A DNA stretch of 64,000 nucleotides, taken from the NCBI GenBank assembly GCA_914767715.1, contig OU612065.1:1426001-1490000 (forward strand), in the 5' to 3' direction. The DNA is from Membranipora membranacea (lineage: Eukaryota > Bryozoa > Gymnolaemata > Cheilostomatida > Membraniporidae). Below the pieces are notes generated by a model. The model saw only the letters and a program-made list of their open reading frames with translations. It was not told the origin of the DNA and did no database searches. The number at the start of each line of letters is the position of its first letter. Position 1 is the first letter of the stretch. Of the stretch, positions 24,689-35,689 are shown piece by piece. Both the position numbers and the translations under genes were made by a program.

Positions 24689-25210
24689 AAGTTCACCTCT
24701 AGATGTCATATTTCATGGGTTTTATTGAACACGCAGCTTCACAACTGCAATACAAGTTTAATACAAGTGTCACAGTCTGTATTAGTCAGGACTGTGCACA
24801 CAGTACAAGAAATGAGTGTAATATCTTCAGATCATCACAATATCATGTGACTTCAATATCCGTAGACTGACACAAATTTCTAAAAAGTCGGAAGTATTTT
24901 TTACATTTACACGAATATATCTACTACTGGATTGTATAATTTTAGTACTATAACAAACATGGCAGCTTCCAAGTAATATAACCACAGTTCTATAAGGATT
25001 ATGTTATATTGGTTCGAGTGGTGGTGTAAGAGTCTCATTAAAATAAAGCTTGATTTTAACAGTACTAAGATAGCTAAACTCATACTGAGCCTCACAGCAA
25101 TGAACTACCTACTTACTTACTTTTTACTTTTCTGTGTGAATCCGGACAGTTCCTTCTGCAGGCTGTATTGCAAACATCTGATAGGTCATCTCATACTAGC
25201 TGGTTACATT

Positions 25211-28200
25211 TCACGATACCCTTGAACTGGTCAGTAACATCAGTCTGTACAGTCGTGCCTGGCAAGCTGTTCCACATCCGGACAGTAGAGTAGAAGGAAA
25301 GAAAGAGTTAAGAGTGTAGATGATGATTGGTCCTAGAACCAGGTAGCAGTGGTCTTCTCCTCTAGGGTGAGCAGTGAGAGGAATAGGGATATCCACCTGA
25401 GTGTGGTATGCTTTGTGGAATAGTGTCAATTTCAGTTCTTTCCGCCTTTGCTGTAATGGCGGCCATTATTCTAGCGCGTCCAACATGCTGGAAACACTGC
25501 TTTTGCGACCGAATTCGCTGGTGACAAATCGAGCAGCTTTCCGTTGGACAGCCTCTAGACGTGTGACATCTTTCTTGGTGTAGGGGTCCCACACACTCAC
25601 AGCATATTCGAGTTTGGGACGGACAAGTGCTTGGTATGCCAGAGTTTTAGTTTTTTGAGGACAGTGGCTGATATTCCTCTGCAGAAAGGCGAGTTAACTG
25701 AATGCTCTTGATGTTACAGCACTAATATTGGGAGACCAAGAGAGGTTGGATGAAATAGTCACTCCCAAGTACTTTGCAGAGCTCACTCTCTCTAGTTTGT
25801 GTTCTCTCATATAATAGGTGTCAGTAGGTTTTTTCTTTAGTGTGACAGAAAGTTGGATGCATTTTTCAGGATGAAACTGCATCTCCCAGTCTTTCTCCCA
25901 CTTCAGAAGGTTGTCAAGATCAGCTTGTAGTTTGTCATGGTCGTCATCAGATTTGATCTCCCTGTATAGTATACAGTCGTCTGCAAATAGGCGTATGTTG
26001 GAATGGTTTGTGTACTTGGGCAGGTCATTGATGTAGAGTAGGAACAACAGTGGCCCAAGTACACTCCCCTGTGGAACACCTGAGGACACTTCACTTCTAC
26101 CGGAGCTCACACCATCGACCACGACTTCCTGGGTACGGTTTGAGAGGAACGATGTAATCCAGCTATGTACCTGAGGACTGATACCATATCTTTGTAGCTT
26201 GGCTAGGAGAAGGTGATGAGGTACCTTGTCAAAGGCTTTAGAAAAGTCTAAGAGTATCACATCACATTGGCCCCTGTCTTCAATAGTACTGACAAATTCG
26301 GTAATTGTTGAGACTAGTTGAGTCTCACAAGAACGCCTCTGTCTAAAACCGTGTTGTTCACTGCATAATATGCCATACCTCTCGAGATGTCGGTTTACTT
26401 GACTTGAGATGATATGTTCCATCACTTTGCAGACTGTTGAAGTTAAGGAAACTGGTCGATAGTTTTCCGCCTTTTCTCTATCTCCTTTCTTAAATATTGG
26501 ACTCACATTGGCATGGCGCCAGTCATCAGGTACCTGACCCTGACGCAGACTCCTGTCATAGATGAGTTTCAGAGTTGCTGCAATCTCAGATGCTACCGAT
26601 TGCAAGAGTTTAGGTGTCAGACCATCAGGACCAGGGGCTTTGTTCATTTTCAGGTTACTGAGTAGTTTCCTTACTCCCTCTACGGTGATGGTGAATTGAG
26701 TCATCATTGGATGTTGCGGCGTTTCTTGTATTGGTGTGGTGTTCTTCCTAGCGAATACTGATGTAAACTGGGCATTTAGCAGGGAAGCTTTCTCTTTGCC
26801 ATCGGTCACGGCATTCCCAACGCGATCCTTAAGAGTACCTATACCAACATTCTCTGATAGTCTGCTTTTAATATAGGACCAGAACCTCTTATTAAAGATC
26901 TGCGGGTGGTCACCACTTTCGTCGGTCATCAGTTCATTCAGGAACTGATTATATGTTTGCTTGGCTAACAGCCTTGTTTTCTGTTTTACAGCCTTGTAAG
27001 TTTCCCAATCTGATGGTTTATTGGTTTGGCGAGCTCTTCGGAAGGTCTTTTTCTTGGTACGAGAGAGCCGCTTAATAGATGTAGTGATCCATGGCTGGTG
27101 GTGTTTTACCGATGCTGTTTTGCTAGGTACACTTATGTCCTGGATCACCTTGATTTCTCTAAGGAAGTAGTTCCAGATGCTATTGATATTAGTATCTTCT
27201 GGAAACTTTCTTATCATCTTGTGCTCTAGTTCTTCTGTTTCTTTTTTAAGCTTAGCGTAATCAGCTCTCTTCCATAAGTATATTTTCCTAGGAAGAGGCT
27301 TTCGGCGTTGAGCTATAAGACGGTTTTCAGTCATGAATCTATGGTGATCACTGAAGCCGGGCTCAATGTGGCATTTAATCACCAATGCTGGTCTGTTGGT
27401 GAAAAAGAGGTCAAGGATATTTTGCTCTCTGGTAGGTGAATCAACCATTTGAGACAGTCCGCAGGTGTGCATCATATCGAGATACCTTTGATTTAGTTCT
27501 GTTGGATATTGATGGCCTGTGATTGTCTCAGACCGCCAGCATATATCGGGGAGGTTGAAATCTCCTCCTATCCATACACTAGCCTTCTTTCGTCTCATCT
27601 GTATCTTTTCAATAGTAGTACATAGTGATGTTGTGTAGTTGATATCTCTGTTTGTTGGGCGGTAAACTGAGCCTACAATTAAAGCTGGTTTACCCTTCTG
27701 AGTGTTTACTTTGATGAATACTGCTTCAAGGTCTTTGCTAGTCTCCAGCTGTTCACAGGTGAACTCTGTCTTTATTGCAATCAGGGCCCCACCATGACTA
27801 CTACCTATTCTGTCAGATCGATAGACATTATAATCTGATGGAAAAATCTCAGAGGAAGAGATATAGCTATTTAACCAAGTTTCACAGCCAGCAATTATAT
27901 CAGGCTTCTCCGCATCAATGAAGTTCAGTAAATCTGCCTTCTTATTATTGATACTTTGAAAATTGGCTATGTGAAAGGTCACCGGTTGTCTGTAGTGTCT
28001 CTTCTGTTTATTTTCAGACTGGTCTCTCTTCGGAGAAGAGCAGCATCTTGGGTTCGGTTGGGAATTCACAAGATCGACTTGCTCACTCTCTGCTGATGTC
28101 AAGTTGTTTAGTGAATTGAATCTTGTCTGATGGCAATCCAAGGACGAGTCTAAGAAGGCTGTTACATTTGGTAAGGCACAGTTAAGGCAGTGCCATGACG

Positions 28201-28384
28201 AGTTACCAAGGCTTAGGAAAATATCCTTTCTGATGCCCAAACATCTGCGGTGGTACCAGATGTCACAGGTATCACATGCGACAGCATCAGTCTTCACTTG
28301 TTTATTACAGTTACCACATGGGTATTTGGTTGGCCCTGGGTTTAGTTCGACATCTCCTGATAGTAGTAGGAGGATGGCGATCAT
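25211..28384 (-). pseudogene. LINE ORF2: N-terminal 2A motif, PHD finger, APE endonuclease, reverse transcriptase
   Basis: The open frame starts at ATG 28384 and runs 896 codons to TAA 25696-25694, then continues in frame to 25211. Residues 1-9 are hydrophobic (MIAILLLLS) and residues 10-18 are GDVELNPGP, the full 2A ribosome-skipping consensus. Residues about 23-69 form a C4HC3 PHD finger (CGNC, CDTC, WYHRRC, WHCLNC). An APE endonuclease follows, with GCETWL, IGGDFNLPDI and the terminal SDH (FSDHHR). The RT has LLDFSKAFDKVPH (near residue 715), SSGVPQGSVLGPLLF and catalytic FADDC (near residue 800). Lesions: the TAA falls in a normally coding stretch (AFS stop LAFLQRNI), and a 5-bp CTACT duplication near 25291-25305 shifts the last residues. 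No separate ORF1 is visible upstream. Confidence 0.93.
28331..28357 (-). promoter_or_regulatory. 2A translational recoding motif
   Basis: These codons read GDVELNPGP, which fits the 2A consensus D(V/I)ExNPGP. In characterised 2A sequences the ribosome skips the last Gly-Pro bond. Here it would release an 18-residue leader ending in Gly from the PHD-endonuclease-RT protein starting with Pro. Activity is inferred from the motif. Confidence 0.85.
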
Positions 28385-28620
28385 AAGAAGACAGTGTGTT
28401 CGTTGTCTTTTAATTTTCCAGGTTTTTCGTTTGAAAATCTGCGTCCAGATTAGTTCATTGCTAGAGGTAGAGGTAGTTCATTGCTCACAGGTCTGTGCTA
28501 ATCCTGTGATTGCATTTTGCAGATTGAATCAGGTTCAGTTTGGTCCCAAAATCAAACAAGAAAAGGCATAGATTAAATAATGGGGGAGCAGTCGGATTTT
28601 TGTTGAGCTGTGTGTATGAT

Positions 28621-29532
28621 TCTGTGTACACTGACATATATATCATACAATACATACATGTCAAAAGTGTAGTACTAGTAGTGTAAAAATGTTGATGTAA
28701 TTGCAATGTTAACATATTGAATTTGTGGTGCCTATCTTTGTGTGCAGTGGATCCTAGCTCCCCATGTGTGGTATGAGCACAGCATGCCCACTGCAATAAA
28801 TGTGCTAGTCAAGTCTGGTGACTGAGTACCCCAGAGAAAAGGCTATGCCCAGCGGGGCACTGGTGCACTCTCGATCACTGGATTTGCACTAACTGAAGCG
28901 GACATGCAGGAATAAATGAGTTGGTCATGTTTAGAAAGGCATCCGAATGATACTGGCATCGCAGTCTATATTATGTACATAAGCATGGTTTCTGTTCTGA
29001 GGCCACGCCTCACTACTATCGATAGGACATTTTGTTTGGGATAACTCGCCTATGACAAGGCAAGAGTATGGCGCCCTACCAACTGAGATATTCCTGATCA
29101 CATAACATTCCAATTATAGGTGCTGAACCCAAAAGAATCTATAAGTTACTTAAACATACTAAGGAATAAGCCGTTATTCTCTTGCAGTGTAGTCATATAT
29201 AAACATCTACAAGTTTGAATTTTTATGTACAACAAGGGTCTCATGATCCATGTCAAGAAGCGACAACCAAAATAATCATGAAATAGTCATTTGTGGGATA
29301 TTATGATGAATCTGCTTTTATTGACGGTTGTTAAAACTCAGTTCTCATGTCTATCTCATATCTCTCTGCCGCTGTTACTGACACAACCTCATTATCAGGT
29401 TATAAGCATCACTCGAAACAAAAGCGGACGGTTGTATGTTCTATTTTAATTTTTATTTCAAGGGTTGATGCTCTGTTAGTGGAGGTACAGATGTAATCCG
29501 CAGCTATTAGATCAATCATCTCCTCAGTGATA
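28621..29532. other. Spacer between the LINE and SLC25A32
   Basis: No coding signature. It should contain the divergent promoter region shared by ATP6V1H (leftward) and SLC25A32 (rightward), now separated by the LINE. No RNA gene recognised. Confidence 0.5.
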
Positions 29533-32406
29533 ATGTCGGACACCTCTGATACGGCTACTGTCTCCAAAATACCTCTGATGAGACTGTCAGATGTCAGGTT
29601 TGATTCTTTGTTTGCTGGAGTATGCGGTGGAGTTGTCTCCACAGCCATTCTTCATCCTCTCGATCTGGTGAAGATCAGACTGCAGGGTGAGATAACCGTA
29701 ATTCTGATCACGGTGAATCTCCTGATGTTCATACCTTGTTACTAAAAAGTTCTTCTGATATGTCTTTCCAGTATGATAGATGCATAAAAACAATTACCAG
29801 GTTATTCTATATGTAGCTGTGTTTTGTTGTTGCAGTAAACGATGGTACTACTAACAGACCTGTGTACAGTGGTATGAGAGATTGTGCTTATAAAATCTAC
29901 CAAGGAAACGGGATAAGAGGCCTCTATCAGGGTGTGGCCCCCAATGTTTGGGGCGCCGGACTCTCCTGGGGATTCTACTTTTTTTTGTGAGTTTACAGTT
30001 AAGGATTAAGTTAGGCAGGTTTTGCTATTATCCTCCCACTTACGCATATCTACTCCTCAGAGTGGATGTCTGCTTACAGTAGAGAAAAGTGAGGGCTGAT
30101 ATCGATTTTATCTTAGACTGTGTCACACTTTAAGCTTATTTTATGTTTATTATTTTAGTTATAATAACATAAAGACATACATGCAGGCAGGAGATAGCAC
30201 AGTATCACTTAGCGCTGGGTGGCATATGTTTGCTGCAGCACAATCAGGTGGGTGAAAATTCATTTATTAATAAACACAAAAATATGCACCCCATCCCTCC
30301 CAAACAAGAATCCCCATGTGAAAACTGTCTCAGTATTGACCATTTTGACTGTACTTTGAATCAATACTTGACCAACAACTTTGATTGTCTGAGAATCGAT
30401 CGTAACTTTTACAGGTTTCCTCACTCTCACAATGACAAATCCTATCTGGGTAGCTAAAACACGCATGTGTCTACAGTATGATGCAGCGCGAGTAAATACT
30501 ACCTCTATAAGCACACCACAACAATACTCTAGTCTATCAACAACGCTGCGCTCTATATGGAGACAAGAGGGTGTGCGCGGATTCTACAAGGTATGTCAAT
30601 GATATAAACATATCCACTCTATTTTTTATTTTCTAGAGTAATGATCAAACAGGATTTATTTTGCAAACTATACTTGTATATTAAAATATTAGCAGCTGTC
30701 TGCAGGTGCATATTTTGTAAAATTATATATGGATTTAAGAGTTGTCTTCTCAATTAATTTGCAAAGATAACTTAAAGAAAGAAAATAGGCATTTTTCTTA
30801 GCAAAATCTCAGTTTGTCATGTGCGCAAATTATGCCTACATATTGTCGTGCTGCTGTGCTACATGTAATCTGTTTCTCTGCTCTATGAGATTTTTTGCAC
30901 CATTTGATTATTTCTGTAGGGATATTTACCTGTGTATTTCTGTAGGGATATTTACCAGGAATATTTGGAGTGTCACATGGTGCATTACAGTTTATGGCAT
31001 ATGAAGAACTTAAAAAGCTCTACTTTTCTCGTTATAATCTACCTATTAATACCAGGCTGGTGAGTTTCTCGTTATATATATAAACGCTATTGTATATTTA
31101 ATTATTTGATTGGAATATTGATTCAATATTGGCTAAAAATTGTGCCCTACAGTAATGTAGATCTCGTAATACCTGCTATGTAAAATGAAATTTGTAAATA
31201 TCATGAAGTTTTAATTAGTCAACTTGATTATTGAGAACTATGCAACAAAGGGTGCTGATCAAATTGCAATTTTAATTTAGATACTTTCCTGTACTCCTAA
31301 TTTAAATTAAAACTTATTCAAAAAGATATTTTTCATCTTCTCCCAGGGTCCGATGGAATACATAGCCTTTGCTGCAGTTTCTAAGATGTTTGCTGTAACA
31401 TTGACATATCCATATCAGGTAGTGAGATCCAGATTACAAGAACAGCACCGAAAATACAGTGGTGTTATCAATGTGGTCACAGAAACGTGGAGGTTTGTTA
31501 ACCATCAGTCCTTGCGTTGTAATCTGTCTTATTCGGAAACATCTACTCTTATAGACAGTTTTCTGATCTCTTATTTATACCTCGATTCGGAGTTGTCCTC
31601 TCTCCAGTTTGGTACTTTTTAACCCACGACGCATAGGAAAAACCTGTTGAAACAGGGTTATCTTGAAAACCGCTTATGATAGGATGAAACTGATTTTTGA
31701 TTCAGAGTCTGCACCATTGAAAACCCTGAGAGACAGAGTTTCCAAATCATCGGAGGCTTGAATGTTGATAAATCTTAATTTTAGTGACGAAACACATGAA
31801 AAATTCTGCCAAATTGTCCGCAAAACAGGCAGAAAATGCTATAATTGACTATCCAATTACTAAAATTATTTCCCAAACTATGTCCATATGAGTTTTCAAT
31901 GTTTCAGATTCTGAATCAAAAATAATTTTTATCCTTTTATAAGCAGTTTTCGAGATAACCCTCTTTTCAGCATGTTTCTCCTATGCGGCGTGGGTTAAAA
32001 GTACCAAACTGGAGAGAGGACAACTCCGAATTGAGGCCTAAATCAGAGCTCAGAAAACTGTCTATTTCTGCACTATTATAAAGGTTCTCAATGCAGTCGT
32101 GATAATCTCACAACTCTGTTTCATTCAGTAAGTGACCAAGGTAGGAATTATCACAGACCCGAATGGAACAAATGTTACGATTTAAGCTGAAATTTCAACG
32201 CAAGAAACTGTAAATAACTGCTAGCCTGAGGTTTTTCATGTTTTTAGCTCTGAAAATATAAGTGTTCTCTTGGTTTTAGATTAGAGACTTGGCGAGGGTT
32301 TTACAAAGGGATTGTGGCAAACTTACTTAGAGTAACTCCTGCGTGCTGTCTGACGTTTGTGATATATGAGACATTAATAACTCATCTCAATAACGAACCG
32401 AGGTAG
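29533..32406 (+). CDS. SLC25A32: Mitochondrial folate/FAD-type carrier, SLC25A32 family, complete 7-exon gene
   Basis: Exons: 29533-29686, 29836-29986, 30159-30247, 30415-30590, 30946-31059, 31347-31492, 32280-32406. All phases close at 318 aa (human 315). The three mitochondrial-carrier repeats carry [21 protein letters not shown] and [11 protein letters not shown], the pattern of the folate/FAD/NAD branch. Other family matches are [47 protein letters not shown], and [25 protein letters not shown]. It is expected in the mitochondrial inner membrane with six membrane helices; the substrate (tetrahydrofolate or FAD) is inferred from family. ATG 29533 is chosen over the upstream in-frame GTG. 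The acceptor of exon 5 is duplicated (AG at 30919 and 30945). A polyadenylation signal may be the AATAAA near 33250. Confidence 0.95.
31551..32066. mobile_element. Foldback element with about 175-bp inverted arms in SLC25A32 intron 6
   Basis: The left arm 31551-31723 and right arm 31891-32066 are reverse complements, sharing ATAGACAGTTTTCTGA, TTCGGAGTTGTCCTCTCTCC, AGTTTGGTACTTTT, TTTTTGATTCAGA and TTGAAAAC. The spacer is about 167 bp with no ORF. A related half lies at the window end (63780-64000). It is non-autonomous (inference). Confidence 0.85.
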
Positions 32407-35400
32407 CCTAGCAGGCCTTCCCTTCTTAATCAAGGGTAAATGCGAGAAATAGAGCATAATATAGGTTACCTAAAATAGATAAACGGCTGTGAACAAACAA
32501 CCTGTCCTTACCGACACGCTCTTAATAACTATTGGGGTTGTCAACACTTTTGTTGAGAGCGCATAACACCTGCTATTATAACAAACGGACTGAAAATTGA
32601 TAGCCACTGAACCCAATGCGCATCCAAACTCCGATTAGGGGTAGTCTGACAGGTTATCTGAGAAATATATGATCCCAATTCCCAGGATAAGGATGTACAC
32701 TGTGTACTTACTCTGCAAAATGACATCCACCAGGTAGTTTCATTATGAGATTGACATGAAATAAGTCGTAGAAATAGCGCAAAGCGAGAGTATTTCTCAT
32801 GTGGTGATATAATTAAATAGTACAGGGACTGGTACAAAAATATAAGTGTTGATTATATACTTCACTTTAATATAATTGTTATTATACCTGAGGAGTAAAA
32901 CGTTTCACTCATTGATAATAATACTGTTTGTTGTTTGCCTATGTCTGAGATTACTAGAGAATCAATATTTGCATTTGTGCTTCACTCATTAGATTCTAAT
33001 TTAAGTCTTCAAAAGTCTCTTATTGTTACTAGAGGATTTAGTCTATTTATTAAAATTAGAGCATTGTCCAGTGATTAGAGCTGTTTGAATTGATGATTGA
33101 TGTGAGGTGTATGCCCGAGTAACAGGTGGTGGTGTGTTCCTGTGTGTGTTACCTCTCTGTGCTGTGGATGAACTTTTATGAGGTCAAAATTTGAGTCTCT
33201 CTTATCTTGTTGCTCAATATGAACTCTTGTTTTTGTAGTAAAATTGCAAAATAAAAATATGCACTCGTAATTACAGCGTCAGTTCAGTCATTAGCAACAA
33301 AATTTAGATGGCCGAGTTTATCAGCTGTGGTTAGCGGCCTGCTGTAGGAGCCCTCTCCATTTGGAGTTTTATGAATTGATTAATTGGAATGTTATTTAAT
33401 TATCATAAGTCAACTTGAATGATTGTTTATGATCACAAATTTACTTAGTTATGAGAACAAGCTAAAATCCATTACACCACTAGCAGCTTTAAACCTCAGG
33501 TGTGAATTTGATCTCCCAGTGAACTGCCAAGTATTTGAGGTATGTTTTGTGTTGGTGTTTTGAAAGAAACTCCCTGTTAACAAAGCTAATTTTATTCATT
33601 AGTGGGGGCTTATGAGCTTATTAGTGTTTTTGGTATTGTTTCAATATGTAACTGTTGTTTTTAGAACCTTTAGTCATTGTTCATTATTTCTTTGCTATGT
33701 TGACTCTACAGTCTGGTTTCAATTTCACTGCTGACTTTTTAGAAGGATCGCATCGAGTGTAGGCTGATTATCATTTATTTGCGTCACGTCATGCGTGTAC
33801 TGTTGAAAATGATGATGCTGAAAACAAAATCAGTTCACAAGGACTATATTCTATAGGTTTCTCTATTGAATCTCTAACCCTGCCCCCCCCCCTCCTCCCT
33901 GCTCAGTGAGAATGTGATGGACCTGGATATAAACAACATGCACTACTCCTTAAATAAATCCTGGTTACAAGCTCCGGTAGACTGATTTGGTTGGTTCAGA
34001 TCTAGTGCAATTATTTAGAATAATTGTGCTTTTAGACAGGGTGATTTATGGAGTAGTTATTGATGTAGCTGATCCACTAGAAAATATCATTAATTGAAAA
34101 TGGATTGGGCTGTGTGGTAAGTTGTAACATGTTTCCAACAAGATTTATACAAATGACACACTTTCAGTTCTGATTGCTTCCCTCTTGACTAGAGAGCAGA
34201 GAGGATCTTAGTATCCAGTGTACGGCTGCTCCTCTTCTGTACCGATGCTGGAGCGTCGACCTGCTGTACTATGTGAGTACCGGTATATTTATGGTCGGTT
34301 TTACACAAAGACCTTACTGCCTTTTTAGATGGTAATTTCATAGGGGGAATGTTCATATTCTCAGTTCAGGATTCGTTGAGTTTTAATCTCTGATCTGACT
34401 CACTGTGTGCTCACTATCTACCAACACATTAAATCCCGAGCTGAGAATAGGCCTGTGTGGCATCCTGACCAAACTTAAGGCACATATACAGATCTATAAG
34501 CCAGTATTCTCTATTGGACTTATAGCACATATACAGATCTATAAGCCAGTATTCTCTATACACAGATCTATAAGCCAGTATTCTCTATTGGACTTATAGC
34601 ACATACACAGATCTATAAGCCGGTATTCTCTATATACAGATCTATAAGCCAGTATTCTCTATACACAGATCTATAAGCCAGTATTCTCTATTGGACTTAT
34701 AGCACATACACAGATCTATAAGCCGGTATTCTCTATATACAGATCTATAAGCCAGTATTCTCTATATACAGATCTATAAGCCAGTATTCTCTATATACAG
34801 ATCTATAAGCCGGTATTCTCTATACACAGATCTATAAGCCAGTATTCTCTATTGGACTTATAGCACATATACAGATCTATAAGCCAGTATTCTCTATACA
34901 CAGATCTATAAGCCAGTATTCTCTATACACAGATCTATAAGCCAGTATTCTCTATATACAGATCTATAAGCCAGTATTCTCTATACACAGATCTATAAGC
35001 CAGTATTCTCTATGGGTTGGGCAGCCAGATCATAATAATGATTAGCAACTCAAAGATTTCCATCTACTGATATTATTTTACTGATATTTTTTTACTGGTA
35101 TTGTATTGAACCAAGGAGTAAAAGATTGAACTGTTACTAGATTAGTATCTGACCTCTTCATTCCTTGTTTATACTCATTTTATGAATGCGCTCGTCTTTG
35201 TGCTTCCATTCATTCACCTGCCATCATCACAACAAGCTTTGTTTAGAACTATTTTAAATTTTTTTATTTACTTTTCATATAAATTTGTATCATTATTTCA
35301 ATGATGCGGCAGCTAATGAGAATGATACTCTAAGTTATTTTTTATTTGTACATCTATCGGGTATCTCCATTATTATCCTGTTTGAAATCTCTGCGATATC

Positions 35401-35689
35401 AGATATTGGCAGCTGGGAGTCAATACTGCCCATTTACTCATACACAGTACATTGAATTATACGGGGGCGGCTGTCATCCCCCCTTGCTCTGCTTAGTACA
35501 TTAGTGGTAGTTGAATTAAAGGCTATCCTGCATCCTGAGGGAATCGTGGACAATGATTGGTTATTTCCCAATTCACTTGCTGCAGCCATAAACCATCTGA
35601 CTCTTAGACAAACATTTCAACAGTAACTCCACTAGCAGTTAGGCTATTATTACCAAGTCAGATATTAGTAAATATAACTTTTATTTCAG
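32407..35689. other. Intergenic and 5' region of the lectin-like receptor gene
   Basis: No protein-coding pattern. A possible 5' UTR exon of the downstream receptor ends with a good donor (ACTAT|GTGAGT) at 34272, but this is a guess. The rest is AT-rich DNA plus the 29-bp minisatellite at 34480-35012. Confidence 0.45.
34480..35012. repeat. 29-bp minisatellite with 46-bp higher-order units
   Basis: The basic 29-bp unit is CAGATCTATAAGCCAGTATT plus CTCTATACA. At several places the unit is extended by TGGACTTATAGCACATATA to about 46 bp (34512, 34588, 34692, 34852). There are about 16 copies in all, AGCCRGTATT varying between A and G. Confidence 0.95.

Larger units (their letters stand above)
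25111..28620 (-). mobile_element. CR1-like non-LTR retrotransposon (approximate limits)
   Basis: This extent covers the polymerase ORF at 28384-25211, a 3' tail on the minus strand ending in AAGTAAGTAAGTAGG-like simple sequence near 25111, and an uncertain 5' UTR up to about 28620. The word AGCAATGAACTACCT is found at 25096-25110 and inverted near 28470-28484, so it brackets the element. Limits are inferred, and no target-site duplication was identified. Confidence 0.7.

Noticed and set aside
28485-28796. 103-codon minus-strand ORF upstream of the LINE ORF, considered as ORF1
   Set aside because: It lacks any gag-like, zinc-knuckle or coiled-coil pattern, and is more likely LINE 5' UTR and flank.
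28830-28890. Possible tRNA-derived SINE (A-box-like GCCCAGCGGGG)
   Set aside because: No acceptable B box, cloverleaf or poly-A tail follows.
32541-32837. 98-codon minus-strand ORF after SLC25A32
   Set aside because: It overlaps presumed 3' UTR and has no recognisable feature.
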